NCBI GenBank assembly: GCA_015206945.1
Contig: JADEXV010000027.1
Span: 1 to 46,913, forward strand
Direction of reading: 5' to 3'
Source: Nostocales cyanobacterium LEGE 12452
Lineage (GTDB): Bacteria > Cyanobacteriota > Cyanobacteriia > Cyanobacteriales > Nostocaceae
Length of the DNA: 46,913 bases
Below the pieces are notes generated by a model. It was not told the DNA's origin. It worked only from the letters and a program-made list of their open reading frames with translations, and ran no database searches. Positions 8,507-16,117 of this stretch are shown here, piece after piece. The first letter of the stretch is position 1, and each line of letters begins with the position of its first letter. The translations under genes were made by a program, and so were the position numbers.

Positions 8507-9064
8507 TTAATGTACATCGCTTTTTAACGATACTTTTTGCTCAGGGACGGAACTAGTTTTTGAATCTGTTGTGATGATACTAATCCTGCCATCAGCCTCC
8601 ATATATGCCAACTTCACATCAGCCAAAAATTCCACACCTTGCTGACGTAACTTGCTCATCAACTCATCATCTGTAATTAACTCTCGTTGCAAATGGCGTT
8701 CAATCATCCGACCGTTTTTTACCAGTAGCAACGGTGGCGGATTCAGGAAACGTTGGAATTGGGGAAGTTTGTAGCCTAACCAGTTCAGCAAGTAACTCCA
8801 AAAAATCACTGTTCCAACCAGAATAGCGCCTTCAGTAATTGATGTGTAATTACTTGCCATAGCATTTTGAGCAGCTTCCGCAAATAGCACAACTACGAGT
8901 AAATCAGTAATTCCTAGTGTTCCTAGTTGTCGGCTAGGAAGTAGGCGTAGCACTGAGAATAGCGCTAAATAGACTAGCGATCCGCGGATAATCAACTCAA
9001 AGATGCTGATGCTAGGAATAAAAATTGCTTGCCAATTGATAAAAAACCATTTTTCCATTAGCAC
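8507..9064 (-). CDS. DUF421 (YetF-like) membrane protein
   Basis: The 185-residue protein has an N-terminal membrane part of about three helices (residues 15-90), then a soluble C-terminal domain with PPLLLVKNGRMIERHLQRELITDDELMSKLRQQG. This is the typical order and wording of the DUF421/YetF family. Members are multi-pass membrane proteins of unknown function, some linked to stress and sporulation in Bacillus. The start is either the GTG at 9064, with AAGGA at a good spacing, or the in-frame ATG at 9058. The gene lies 40 bases upstream of purB on the same strand. Confidence 0.87.
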   Translation of the reverse strand: MLMEKWFFINWQAIFIPSISIFELIIRGSLVYLALFSVLRLLPSRQLGTLGITDLLVVVLFAEAAQNAMASNYTSITEGAILVGTVIFWSYLLNWLGYKLPQFQRFLNPPPLLLVKNGRMIERHLQRELITDDELMSKLRQQGVEFLADVKLAYMEADGRISIITTDSKTSSVPEQKVSLKSDVH

Positions 9065-9243
9065 TGATTTTCTTCCTTGTTCAATGGACTCTGGAAAAAA
9101 TCCAGTATAAAAAGGAGTCAGAATTTAGAATTGCTGAATACTTTACTCATAAACTATGGCAAGAATAACTAATTACTTGGGCTGGATATTAGATACTTCA
9201 ATATCTATCAGATTTACAACTATAAATCTCCAGTAACTAAGTA

Positions 9244-10257
9244 TTAAAATCGCTGATTGTTTCTTCTCTTTTTTAAGCGTTTTGGCTTACCAAAATGCTG
9301 AAATAAGCGATTTAAGCGAGAAGATGGTTTTTTATTAGTTGATGCTTGTTCTCTTGAAGCCTTGCCATTATAGTTTGTGTTATCAGATACATGTACAGCA
9401 TTTTTAGTTGGAACTATGCCGCTTCCATGTCTGCGGGAATAAACTTGAGTAAATTCTGCACCGAAGAAAAGAATTTGTGCGGCATAATTAACCCAAGCTA
9501 AAATTACCACCAGTGAGCCAGCAGCACCATAAGTCGATCCAAAACTGCCATTACCTAAATATTGTCCTAATAAAAATTTCCCAATAGAGAACAAAACTGA
9601 GGTGAGGGCCGCTCCAACTAAAACATCACTCCATGCAATTTTGACATCTGGTAGAACTTTAAAAATTAGTCCGAACAGGACTGTCGTGATTGCAAAAGAG
9701 ATGATTAAATTAGCAAACTGCCAGACGAAATCGAAACCTGGTAATAAGTTACTAAAGTATGTTACTAAGGTTGCTAATATCGTACTAATTACTAGAGAAA
9801 CTAAAAGTAAAAAGCCAATCCCGATCACCATTGCAAAAGACAAAACCCGGAGGCGAATCATATTATTTATGCCACGTCCAGGTTTGGGTTTAACTTCCCA
9901 AATCGTATTCATGGCATCTTGCAACTCAGTAAATAAGCCTGTAGCACCCACTAGTAGAACTACGACACTAATGATCGAAGCGATCGCTCCTGTCTTTGGT
10001 TGGTTAGCATTTTGGATGGCTGTTTCGAGAAACTTTGCACCATCTACCCCGACTAAACCTTGAATTTGTCCGACAATTTGACCTCTTGCCGCTTCCTCTC
10101 CAAATACTGCACCTGCGATCGCAATTACAATAATTAGCAATGGTGCAATGGAAAAAATCGTGTAATAAGCTAGCGCCGCGGCTAACCGTGAGGCTTTATC
10201 CTCACTCCATTCTTTGAACGTCTCTTGTAATAACTTCCAAATTTCTTGCAAATTCAT
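9244..10257 (-). CDS. YihY/BrkB family inner membrane protein
   Basis: The 337-residue protein carries the N-terminal signature of the YihY/virulence factor BrkB family: KASRLAAALAYYTIFSIAPLLI at about residues 21-42. It also has WEVKPKPGRG and about six transmembrane helices up to residue 285. The last 50 residues are basic and Asn/Lys/Arg rich, probably a cytoplasmic tail. The function is not established; the family was once wrongly called ribonuclease BN. I place the start at 10257 because AAGGAGA lies eight bases upstream of that ATG. The frame continues 27 codons further upstream, but without family similarity or a ribosome binding site. Confidence 0.92.
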   Translation of the reverse strand: MNLQEIWKLLQETFKEWSEDKASRLAAALAYYTIFSIAPLLIIVIAIAGAVFGEEAARGQIVGQIQGLVGVDGAKFLETAIQNANQPKTGAIASIISVVVLLVGATGLFTELQDAMNTIWEVKPKPGRGINNMIRLRVLSFAMVIGIGFLLLVSLVISTILATLVTYFSNLLPGFDFVWQFANLIISFAITTVLFGLIFKVLPDVKIAWSDVLVGAALTSVLFSIGKFLLGQYLGNGSFGSTYGAAGSLVVILAWVNYAAQILFFGAEFTQVYSRRHGSGIVPTKNAVHVSDNTNYNGKASREQASTNKKPSSRLNRLFQHFGKPKRLKKRRNNQRF

Positions 10258-10395
10258 CCAATCAGTCTCCTTGTAGGGAATGTCGCTTAGTCCCTGATAT
10301 ATTGGATACTGATCTCCTGAGTTGCGACATCCTCCCAAGGGTGTTTGTGAAGCATCCTTGGGGAAGAATTTAGAATTTTATAGTGACATAACAAC

Positions 10396-10425
10396 GCGAT
10401 GTCTACGGCGGGCGTAGCTGCGGCG
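10396..10425. repeat. Small palindromic dispersed repeat (CGGCGGGC core)
   Basis: GCGATGTCTACGGCGGGCGT and the GC-rich bases following it form a GC-rich quasi-palindrome in an AT-rich spacer. A close relative (GATGCCTGCGGCGGGCTACG) is inserted inside a glycosyltransferase gene at 23599-23628. This matches the small dispersed repeat type known in Nostoc genomes. Confidence 0.6.
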
Positions 10426-10457
10426 ATAATAAAGATGCGCTGATGTTGATCGAAGCA

Positions 10458-11087
10458 ATGACACAGACCAAAGCAATTACCACTCTTCAGGATGCAGAAA
10501 ATCGATTTGGTTTTGTCCGAGTTGAAAACGAACAATTTTTTCCAGAGTGGTATGAGGGATTGTCTGAAATTACGGAAGCGGAAAAAGCCTCTGTAGATGT
10601 CGTGCGCCGCAGGTATCTTTATCACCGTGCCGGAGGTGATTTACTAGAAGGGACAGTTATATTGTTGTTGGTGTCACCAATACTTGCACTCTCTGTATTT
10701 TACGATCCTCCTTTCAGAATTAAGGCTGAATCATCGGTGGAACTAATTCTGGATGATGGTGAGGAAATACTGCACGGACGGATTGATGTTTTAGTGTTAC
10801 AAAATCGGTTGTGGGTGATGGTGTTGGAGTCGAAAAAAACCACACTCTCAGTTTGGTCGGCTGTACCGCAAGCTCTAGCTTATATGATGGCTAACCCCAA
10901 TCCCAGTAAACCTGTGTTTGGGATGGTGACGAATGGAGACGATATTTTATTTGTCAAAGTGATGCAAACAAATATACCACAGTACGATTTGTCAAGAGTT
11001 TTTGCTCCGTTTGCATCCGCGAGAGAACTGTACGCCGTTTTGCAAATTCTCAAGCGTATTGGTCAGTTAATTTCTCCTGCGTCTTAG
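10458..11087 (+). CDS. Restriction endonuclease R-like (PD-(D/E)XK) small protein
   Basis: The 209-residue protein resembles the short cyanobacterial proteins often annotated as 'restriction endonuclease subunit R'. The N-terminal half has the family wording (NRFGFVRVENEQFFPEWYEGL). The second half has a plausible nuclease core: GRIDVLVLQNRLWVMVLESKKT at about residues 113-134 supplies the D...E-x-K pattern. PQALAYMMANPNPSKPVFGMVTNGDDILFV follows it. No helicase or methylase partner is nearby, so this is a stand-alone protein and probably not a working Type I subunit. The start is taken as the ATG at 10458, which matches the family N-terminus; an in-frame ATG lies at 10443. The DNA target and role are unknown. 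Confidence 0.72.
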   Translation: MTQTKAITTLQDAENRFGFVRVENEQFFPEWYEGLSEITEAEKASVDVVRRRYLYHRAGGDLLEGTVILLLVSPILALSVFYDPPFRIKAESSVELILDDGEEILHGRIDVLVLQNRLWVMVLESKKTTLSVWSAVPQALAYMMANPNPSKPVFGMVTNGDDILFVKVMQTNIPQYDLSRVFAPFASARELYAVLQILKRIGQLISPAS

Positions 11088-11108
11088 AGGTTGTTGGAAA
11101 AGCGAATG

Positions 11109-11154
11109 GAATTCGTGGCTACACAAACAAAGTCCGCTTCCGCGGACTAAGAAA
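11109..11154. repeat. Dispersed repeat with AGTCCGC hairpin
   Basis: The segment starts GAATTCGTGGCTACACAAAC and contains the hairpin AGTCCGC-TTCC-GCGGACT. It resembles a repeat found many times in Nostoc-type genomes, and here it follows the nuclease-like gene. It may act as an mRNA end structure. Confidence 0.5.
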
Positions 11155-11167
11155 AATCTGAAGCGCC

Positions 11168-11211
11168 TGCTCTGCTCTCGATTGAATATCTTAACAATCA
11201 AGAGCAGAGCA
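11168..11211. repeat. 17-bp inverted repeat between convergent genes
   Basis: TGCTCTGCTCTCGATTG (11168-11184) and CAATCAAGAGCAGAGCA (11195-11211) pair with one mismatch around a 10-base AT-rich loop. It lies between the stop codons of two convergent genes (11087 and 11260), so it could terminate transcription from either side. It has no long T-run. Confidence 0.65.
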
Positions 11212-11259
11212 TACGCATTTACGCTTTTAACCAATAGATCAAGTTGAGTTTGGGGATGC

Positions 11260-12114
11260 CTACTTAGATGTAACGGCTAAACCAATGAAGTTACCTTTAG
11301 GTACAGTGGCGATTTTAGTTGCAGTGCCACTAGATAGGTTAATAGTGTAAAGAAATGAACCAGACAGTGCATAGCCAGTATTTTTGCCTTGTGCATTTGT
11401 AAAGATGTCGAACCCGCTTATCGGTGCAAAGTTAGCACCAAGCTTGCCAATCGTTCTGAGAGTGCCGTCATTAGGTGGGTTTTGCAGTACTAACACGTCA
11501 AGATCGTAATCAATGCCAAAAAGTTGAGTTGATGTGGCTCCAGCAACCGAATTGATGTAAGCGACAGCGGTAATGTTGGGGTCAACTGTGGCGTTGACAT
11601 CATCAGTAGCATACGCTAGGGTTTTATCGACAGTGACTGCACCAGTATCTACATTAGTACGGAAATTTTGATCATTGCTACCTACTATCCGTAAGCGGTC
11701 TGGTACAGGATTAAAGTCAAACCCTGACTGAAATCCTCCATTAAAGCTGCTAGATAGTTTGCTCACAAAGGTCGCCTGACCAGTTATAGAGTTGATCGTG
11801 TATATGTTGTCAGTATCTGTCACACCATAAAGCAGACCGTTTGCTGGACGGAAGTCAATACCTTGTAAGTTGCCGTCAATTCCTTTAACCTTTATTACTT
11901 TGGCAAATCCACTCGGATCTATATTTACAAGAGTATTCTTTGAGGTTAAGCCAATGAATCTTAAAGCAGACCATTTGCCTGTAACATTAATTTGAAGGAT
12001 ATCAGCTAATTTAGTGATCCCAACATCAGCTGAAATTTTGTTAGCACTCAAGCCGAGACTTGCAGTGACTACAGTAACGACAAGGGCAATTTTTCGTGTG
12101 ATAAAAGCTTTCAT
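11260..12114 (-). CDS. Secreted DUF4394 domain protein
   Basis: The 284-residue protein has an N-terminal signal peptide (MKAFITRKIALVVTVVTASL, cleaved near residue 26). The mature part matches DUF4394, with strand-turn repeats typical of a beta-propeller. Visible parts are FIGLTSKNTLVNIDP, LQGIDFRPANGLLYGVTDTDNIYTI, a central NPVPDRLRIVGSNDQNFRTN segment, and repeated Y-x-I-N/D strands. The function is unknown; the family is secreted and widespread in bacteria. The start is the ATG at 12114, with GGAG seven bases upstream. The TTG 12 bases further upstream is not needed. The gene is followed by the inverted repeat 11168-11211. Confidence 0.87.
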   Translation of the reverse strand: MKAFITRKIALVVTVVTASLGLSANKISADVGITKLADILQINVTGKWSALRFIGLTSKNTLVNIDPSGFAKVIKVKGIDGNLQGIDFRPANGLLYGVTDTDNIYTINSITGQATFVSKLSSSFNGGFQSGFDFNPVPDRLRIVGSNDQNFRTNVDTGAVTVDKTLAYATDDVNATVDPNITAVAYINSVAGATSTQLFGIDYDLDVLVLQNPPNDGTLRTIGKLGANFAPISGFDIFTNAQGKNTGYALSGSFLYTINLSSGTATKIATVPKGNFIGLAVTSK

Positions 12115-12505
12115 CCTACACTCCAAAATAAAATTTCTGATTTTGATTCAGCAACGACTTATCCTTTACTAAAAGGATTAATGGTTAAAGCTTACTGATG
12201 ACCACAGATTACACTGGAATTATTTTTGACAGGTTAAGACAAAATTAATTCTGTCAATAGTAGTTACCCTTGACCTGTCAAGAATACAATTAAATAAGAG
12301 TTTATTTAATGTTTTAGAGAAAAGATCCTACTTTTCCTACTTAACCCACTTTTAAGTATTAGGTTCAACCCGATACTGTGAAAGTTCCAAAATAGATGCG
12401 ATCGCACGACCCTATTCTCTAGTTTCCAGCCAAATATTGACTTTTAAATTAGCGGTCTATAATTCTGCTAAAGTATTGATTTCCATAAAGTTTGGACTCT
12501 GACGA
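12115..12505. other. AT-rich spacer upstream of the DUF4394 gene
   Basis: About 390 bases with no convincing gene. It should contain the DUF4394 promoter, but no clear -10/-35 pair was singled out. The bases GACTCTGACGA at 12495-12505 are the left copy of the target duplication that flanks the next element. Confidence 0.4.
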
Positions 12506-12701
12506 GAATGGCACTAAGATAAGGGCAAATCCATTATTCATAAGGCTTTTGGGTGTGGGGTGTTGGGTGTCGGGTGTAGTGAGGAAGAAGTTAATTAATG
12601 TCAGTACAAGTTTTCTACTTTTCTTAATTTTTTCCTACACCCGACACCCTACCCCCGACACCCTGTCCTGGCAAAGGTTTCATCTTTTCTTAGTGCCATT
12701 C
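12506..12701. mobile_element. MITE with 11-bp target-site duplication
   Basis: The 196-bp element has inverted ends beginning with the same 14 bases GAATGGCACTAAGA (left 12506-12523, right 12684-12701; 16 of 18 positions match). It is flanked on both sides by the identical 11-mer GACTCTGACGA (12495-12505 and 12702-12712). The interior contains a second inverted pair of GGGTGTCGGGTGTAG-like and CTACACCCGACACCC blocks. It encodes no transposase. An 11-bp duplication is a length known for IS4-type transposases, so an IS4-family enzyme elsewhere in the genome may mobilise it. Confidence 0.88.
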
Positions 12702-12725
12702 GACTCTGACGATTCATGAGAGGTT

Positions 12726-12780
12726 AATCTGCGATAGTTCGTACTACTTTGAGAATGCGATCGCTAGCTCTTGCCGATAA
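12726..12780 (-). pseudogene. 55-bp duplicated fragment of comM
   Basis: This stretch matches 13883-13937 inside the comM gene at 50 of 55 positions without a gap. The matching part encodes the ARASDRILKVARTIADLAG region of the C-terminus. Outside these limits the similarity stops abruptly on both sides. It is a short non-functional copy lying about 1.1 kb from its likely parent, next to the MITE and on the other side of the ParB-like gene. Confidence 0.75.
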
Positions 12781-12866
12781 AACCATTTTTTGGCATTTAT
12801 AACAACTATTGCGCGGATTTAAAAATCGCTTTACACGAATGGCATCAAGATAAGCTAACGAGCCAG

Positions 12867-13649
12867 TCATGCAGTAAGAGCAGCCAGAGCCGACTTGATT
12901 TCCTCTTCAGATGCCAGGCTTTCATCAACTGCCAAAAACGAAACTAAATTGAGCGGCACATTCTGCTGTGCTGCGGCATATATTTTATGGTGGCCATCCA
13001 GGAGATAGTGAGCTAAACACCAATGCTCGGTAATCTTAGGATTGCCGTTCCAAACTGCTGGCTGCTTAATGTCCAAAACAGAGAGAGTAAATGCAGTTGA
13101 TTGCCCGCCATACGCTATTTCATCTTTATAATGTGTTAATCTCTCTTGATCAAGCCAAGTGAGAGGGAACATAGGAATGACAAACTCGAAAAGTTGGCGA
13201 TGTTCACCAAGCACGAGTGAGTGAATACGATAGTAAGTGATGCGTGGATCATGCGGCAACGGATCGATTCCCCACAAAGCGGCCTGCTCTTGAACGAAAT
13301 AGTCGTCAGGATGACCGGGTAGAATCAGGCGTGGAAGTACTGTTAGGAAATTAACATAGTAAGCTCCAGTCGGGAGGATTTGGCTCAGAATAGAAGTAAA
13401 TGTAGGATCAGCAATATCTGTCCCAGTATTGAGTCGCTCTGCAATGGCTGCTGCCGAGATACTGCGGTTCGCGCCCTCAAGCCGCTCAAAAAAGAAGGCG
13501 CAAGTTCCGCAGATATTGCCGATGTGATAAGCTCGTTTGTTTTCAATTGTGAGGTAACGATCCCAAACCGGCCAGTCTCCGCCACCAGATTTCTCAAAGC
13601 CGATAATTGAAGAAGAATTAGTAATTGTGATACGACTTGGCTCAGTCAT
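12867..13649 (-). CDS. Hypothetical protein with ParB-like DGHHK motif
   Basis: I do not recognise the 260-residue protein as a named family. Two features stand out. Near the N-terminus HIGNICGTCAFFFERLEG (about residues 42-59) contains a CxxC pair that could bind a metal. Near the C-terminus HYLLDGHHKIYAAAQQN (about residues 213-229) resembles the active-site motif of ParB/sulfiredoxin-like domains (DGHHR). The middle is rich in aromatic residues and prolines (PRLILPGHPDDYF, FPLTWLDQERLTHY). There is no signal peptide. It lies between comM and a duplicated comM fragment, which suggests that it arrived by insertion or local rearrangement. The ATG at 13649 is the likely start. Confidence 0.6.
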   Translation of the reverse strand: MTEPSRITITNSSSIIGFEKSGGGDWPVWDRYLTIENKRAYHIGNICGTCAFFFERLEGANRSISAAAIAERLNTGTDIADPTFTSILSQILPTGAYYVNFLTVLPRLILPGHPDDYFVQEQAALWGIDPLPHDPRITYYRIHSLVLGEHRQLFEFVIPMFPLTWLDQERLTHYKDEIAYGGQSTAFTLSVLDIKQPAVWNGNPKITEHWCLAHYLLDGHHKIYAAAQQNVPLNLVSFLAVDESLASEEEIKSALAALTA

Positions 13650-13805
13650 AGGCTAATCATATTTAAAGCTGTTACTAACCATCTAATGATACTTCCCAAA
13701 CTGTAAGGGTTTGCCATAGCAATCGTCCTGACTGAGGCGGCGACTGCCATAACACGAATTATTTGTGTCAACCCGTAACGCACTTAAGCCATCATCACAA
13801 GATTC

Positions 13806-15335
13806 CTACTGCATTCTATCTATTGTGCGATACTGAATCGCTTCCGCTACATGATTGGTTTTTAGCTCATCTTCTCCCGCTAAATCTGCAATCGTTCGTG
13901 CTACTTTGAGAATGCGATCGCTTGCTCTTGCTGATAAGCCTAATTTTCTAATTGCTGCTTCTAATAAATTGCGGCTAGGATCGTCTAACTTGCACCATTT
14001 TTGGAGATGACGACTTTGCAAATGGGCATTGCAACGCAGATTTACTTCTCCTTGGAAACGGGTAATTGCGCGATCGCTTGCTTGTTGTACTCGTTCGCGT
14101 ACTGATATTGATGTTTCTCCCGTCGGTTGTTGGGTAATTTCTTCTGGTTTCAAGCGATTCACTGCAACTTGTAAATCAATTCGATCCATCAATGGCCCAG
14201 AAAGTTTTGCCCAATATTGCTCGCGTTGGCGAGGAGAACAAGTACATTGTTGGATGGTATCGCCATAGTAACCACAAGGACAGGGATTAGTACTTGCAAC
14301 TAAAGTAAACTGCGCGGGAAACATTACCGATAATTTGGTGCGGGAAATTGTCACATAACCATCTTCTAAAGGTTGACGCAGAAATTCTAAAACATCTCGT
14401 TTGAACTCAGTTAATTCATCAAGGAACAACACGCCTCTGTGAGATAATGATATTTCTCCAGGACGAGGGAAGCTACCACCGCCAACTAGAGAAGGCCCGG
14501 ATGCTGAGTGGTGGGGACTGCGAAAAGGGCGATCGCGTACTAATGAACCACGATTTTTCAATAAACCAGCTACCGAATGAATGCGAGTCACTTCTAAAGA
14601 TTCGGCAAAGCTCAACGGCGGTAAAATTCCCGGTAAGCGCCTTGCTAGCATGGTTTTCCCACTTCCAGGCGGCCCAACAAAAATTAAATTATGCCCGCCA
14701 GCCGCAGCAATTTCTAAAGCACGACGCGCATGAGCTTGTCCTTTCACATCATGCAAATCTGTGCCAGGGTAGGATGCTGTTGTTGTCTGTGTTGTACTAT
14801 CTATCTGCACAGGTTTGTAACGCCCTGGATTATTTAAAAAATCCACCACTTCAGACAAATGCTTGCAGCCGTAAACAGCTAAATCTTCAACCACTGCCGC
14901 TTCTTGAGCATTATCAGCAGGGAGAACTAAACCTGCAATTCCCATCTTTTGGGCTGCTGCTGCGATCGGTAATACACCAGCCACGGGACGTAAACTGCCA
15001 TCTAAAGATACTTCGCCCAAAAAGAGATAATCCCCCAACAAATCAGCGCTAACTTGCTCAGAAGCCGCCAAAATTCCTACACTAATAGGCAAATCAAAAC
15101 AGGGGCCTTCTTTGCGTAAATCTGCCGGAGTTAAATTAATTACTATCTTTCGCATCGGAAAGGCAAAGCCAGTATTTTTCAAAGTTGCTTTGACTCTTTC
15201 TCTGGATTCTTGAATCGCTGAATCTGGCAGTCCCAAGACAACAATTCCCGGTAATCCCCCTGACACATCGACTTCCACGCCGACTTTTACGGCATCGATG
15301 CCCACAATTGATGCACTCCAGACTCTAGCAAGCAT
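13806..15335 (-). CDS. comM: YifB/ComM family Mg chelatase-like AAA+ ATPase
   Basis: The 509-residue protein has the three parts of the family. The N-terminal Lon-protease-like fold domain (residues 1-170) includes SASIVGIDAVKVGVEVDVSGGLP. The AAA+ core has Walker A FVGPPGSGKTML near residue 220, Walker B GVLFLDELTEF near 305 and the STNPCPCGYYGD insertion. The C-terminal Mg-chelatase lid contains LSARASDRILKVARTIADLAG. In Gram-negative bacteria ComM is a branch-migration helicase that helps integrate transformed DNA, so a role in recombination is likely. The length is normal. A 55-bp fragment of its C-terminal coding region is duplicated at 12726-12780. Confidence 0.96.
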   Translation of the reverse strand: MLARVWSASIVGIDAVKVGVEVDVSGGLPGIVVLGLPDSAIQESRERVKATLKNTGFAFPMRKIVINLTPADLRKEGPCFDLPISVGILAASEQVSADLLGDYLFLGEVSLDGSLRPVAGVLPIAAAAQKMGIAGLVLPADNAQEAAVVEDLAVYGCKHLSEVVDFLNNPGRYKPVQIDSTTQTTTASYPGTDLHDVKGQAHARRALEIAAAGGHNLIFVGPPGSGKTMLARRLPGILPPLSFAESLEVTRIHSVAGLLKNRGSLVRDRPFRSPHHSASGPSLVGGGSFPRPGEISLSHRGVLFLDELTEFKRDVLEFLRQPLEDGYVTISRTKLSVMFPAQFTLVASTNPCPCGYYGDTIQQCTCSPRQREQYWAKLSGPLMDRIDLQVAVNRLKPEEITQQPTGETSISVRERVQQASDRAITRFQGEVNLRCNAHLQSRHLQKWCKLDDPSRNLLEAAIRKLGLSARASDRILKVARTIADLAGEDELKTNHVAEAIQYRTIDRMQ

Positions 15336-15469
15336 TGCTTATATAACGGTAAACCTTTAAAATCTCTAGCAGATGAGTTGGTAGATTGGCATTAGTGAAA
15401 CCACATAGACGATTTTTTGGAATTAAGGCTAGTGATCTGTCAATTTGAAATTGATGGGTAAGCAAGTTA

Positions 15470-15518
15470 GTAGTAAGGACTTTAGTCCTTATTTTCTAAG
15501 CACTAAAGTGCTTACTAC
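15470..15518. repeat. Nested palindrome repeat (GTAGTAAG family)
   Basis: The outer arms GTAGTAAG (15470-15477) and CTTACTAC (15511-15518) enclose two inner palindromes, AAGGACTTTAGTCCTT and AAGCACTAAAGTGCTT. The same outer sequence forms the hairpin at 7129-7160. It lies upstream of dctQ and may affect its transcript. Confidence 0.7.
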
Positions 15519-15574
15519 AAACCCTTAAAATTACAAAGAAGTCTCTTACAGCAATTAAAGAGGTAAAATAACTA

Positions 15575-16117
15575 TTGGAAAAATTATTAAGAATATCAAA
15601 TATTATTGATAATTGCACTGAACGCATTGGTCGATTTACTAGTTGGCTGGTACTAGTAATGATCGTGCTTGGCGTGTGGAATGTCATCGGGCGATATCTT
15701 GGAAGAATTACCGGTAACAACTTCACCTCCAACGCCTACATAGAATCTCAATGGTATATTTTTGATTTAGTTTTCTTGTTGGGAGCAGCTTACACCCTCA
15801 AGCACAACGAACACGTGCGGGTTGATATTTTTTACAGTAATTGGCCACCCCGACGAAAAGCACTTGCAGACTTAGTAGGGACTATATTTTTCCTCATCCC
15901 ATTTTGTATCATTACAATCATTTTTTCTTGGGATGCGGTTGTGGCTTCATGGCAAATCAAAGAAGCCTCATCCGATCCTGGAGGATTGCCTCGTTACCCG
16001 ATTAAAGCGATGATTATTGTCGGCTTTGTGCTGCTGATTTTCCAGGGAATTTCTCAGGCGATCAAAAATTTGGCAATTCTTCAAAGCAGGGAGGAAAATC
16101 ATGACACTGGCTTATGA
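15575..16117 (+). CDS. dctQ: TRAP transporter small membrane subunit
   Basis: The 180-residue protein has four hydrophobic segments (about 22-42, 61-78, 100-122 and 140-160) and the DctQ-type wording RFTSWLVLVMIVLGVWNVIGRYLG, LLGAAYTLKHNEHVRVDIFY and RYPIKAMIIVGFVLLIFQG. TRAP transporters are Na+-driven uptake systems for carboxylates and some amino acids. The small subunit joins the large one in the membrane. The start is a TTG (15575), because the first helix would be cut by any downstream ATG. GAGG lies about 12 bases upstream. It overlaps dctM by 17 bases, a clear operon. No binding protein gene is adjacent; a likely one lies at 33763. Confidence 0.92.
   Translation: MEKLLRISNIIDNCTERIGRFTSWLVLVMIVLGVWNVIGRYLGRITGNNFTSNAYIESQWYIFDLVFLLGAAYTLKHNEHVRVDIFYSNWPPRRKALADLVGTIFFLIPFCIITIIFSWDAVVASWQIKEASSDPGGLPRYPIKAMIIVGFVLLIFQGISQAIKNLAILQSREENHDTGL

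Noticed and set aside
10287-10625. 112-codon minus-strand frame at the divergent start of two genes
   Set aside because: It overlaps the 5' ends of both the YihY gene and the nuclease-like gene and lacks a ribosome binding site or protein-like pattern.
10458-11087. Part of a complete restriction-modification system
   Set aside because: No methylase, specificity or helicase gene lies nearby; the protein is of the short stand-alone type.
12492-12719. 75-codon frame on the plus strand
   Set aside because: It lies almost wholly inside the MITE defined by inverted ends and target duplication, so it is chance coding in repeat DNA.
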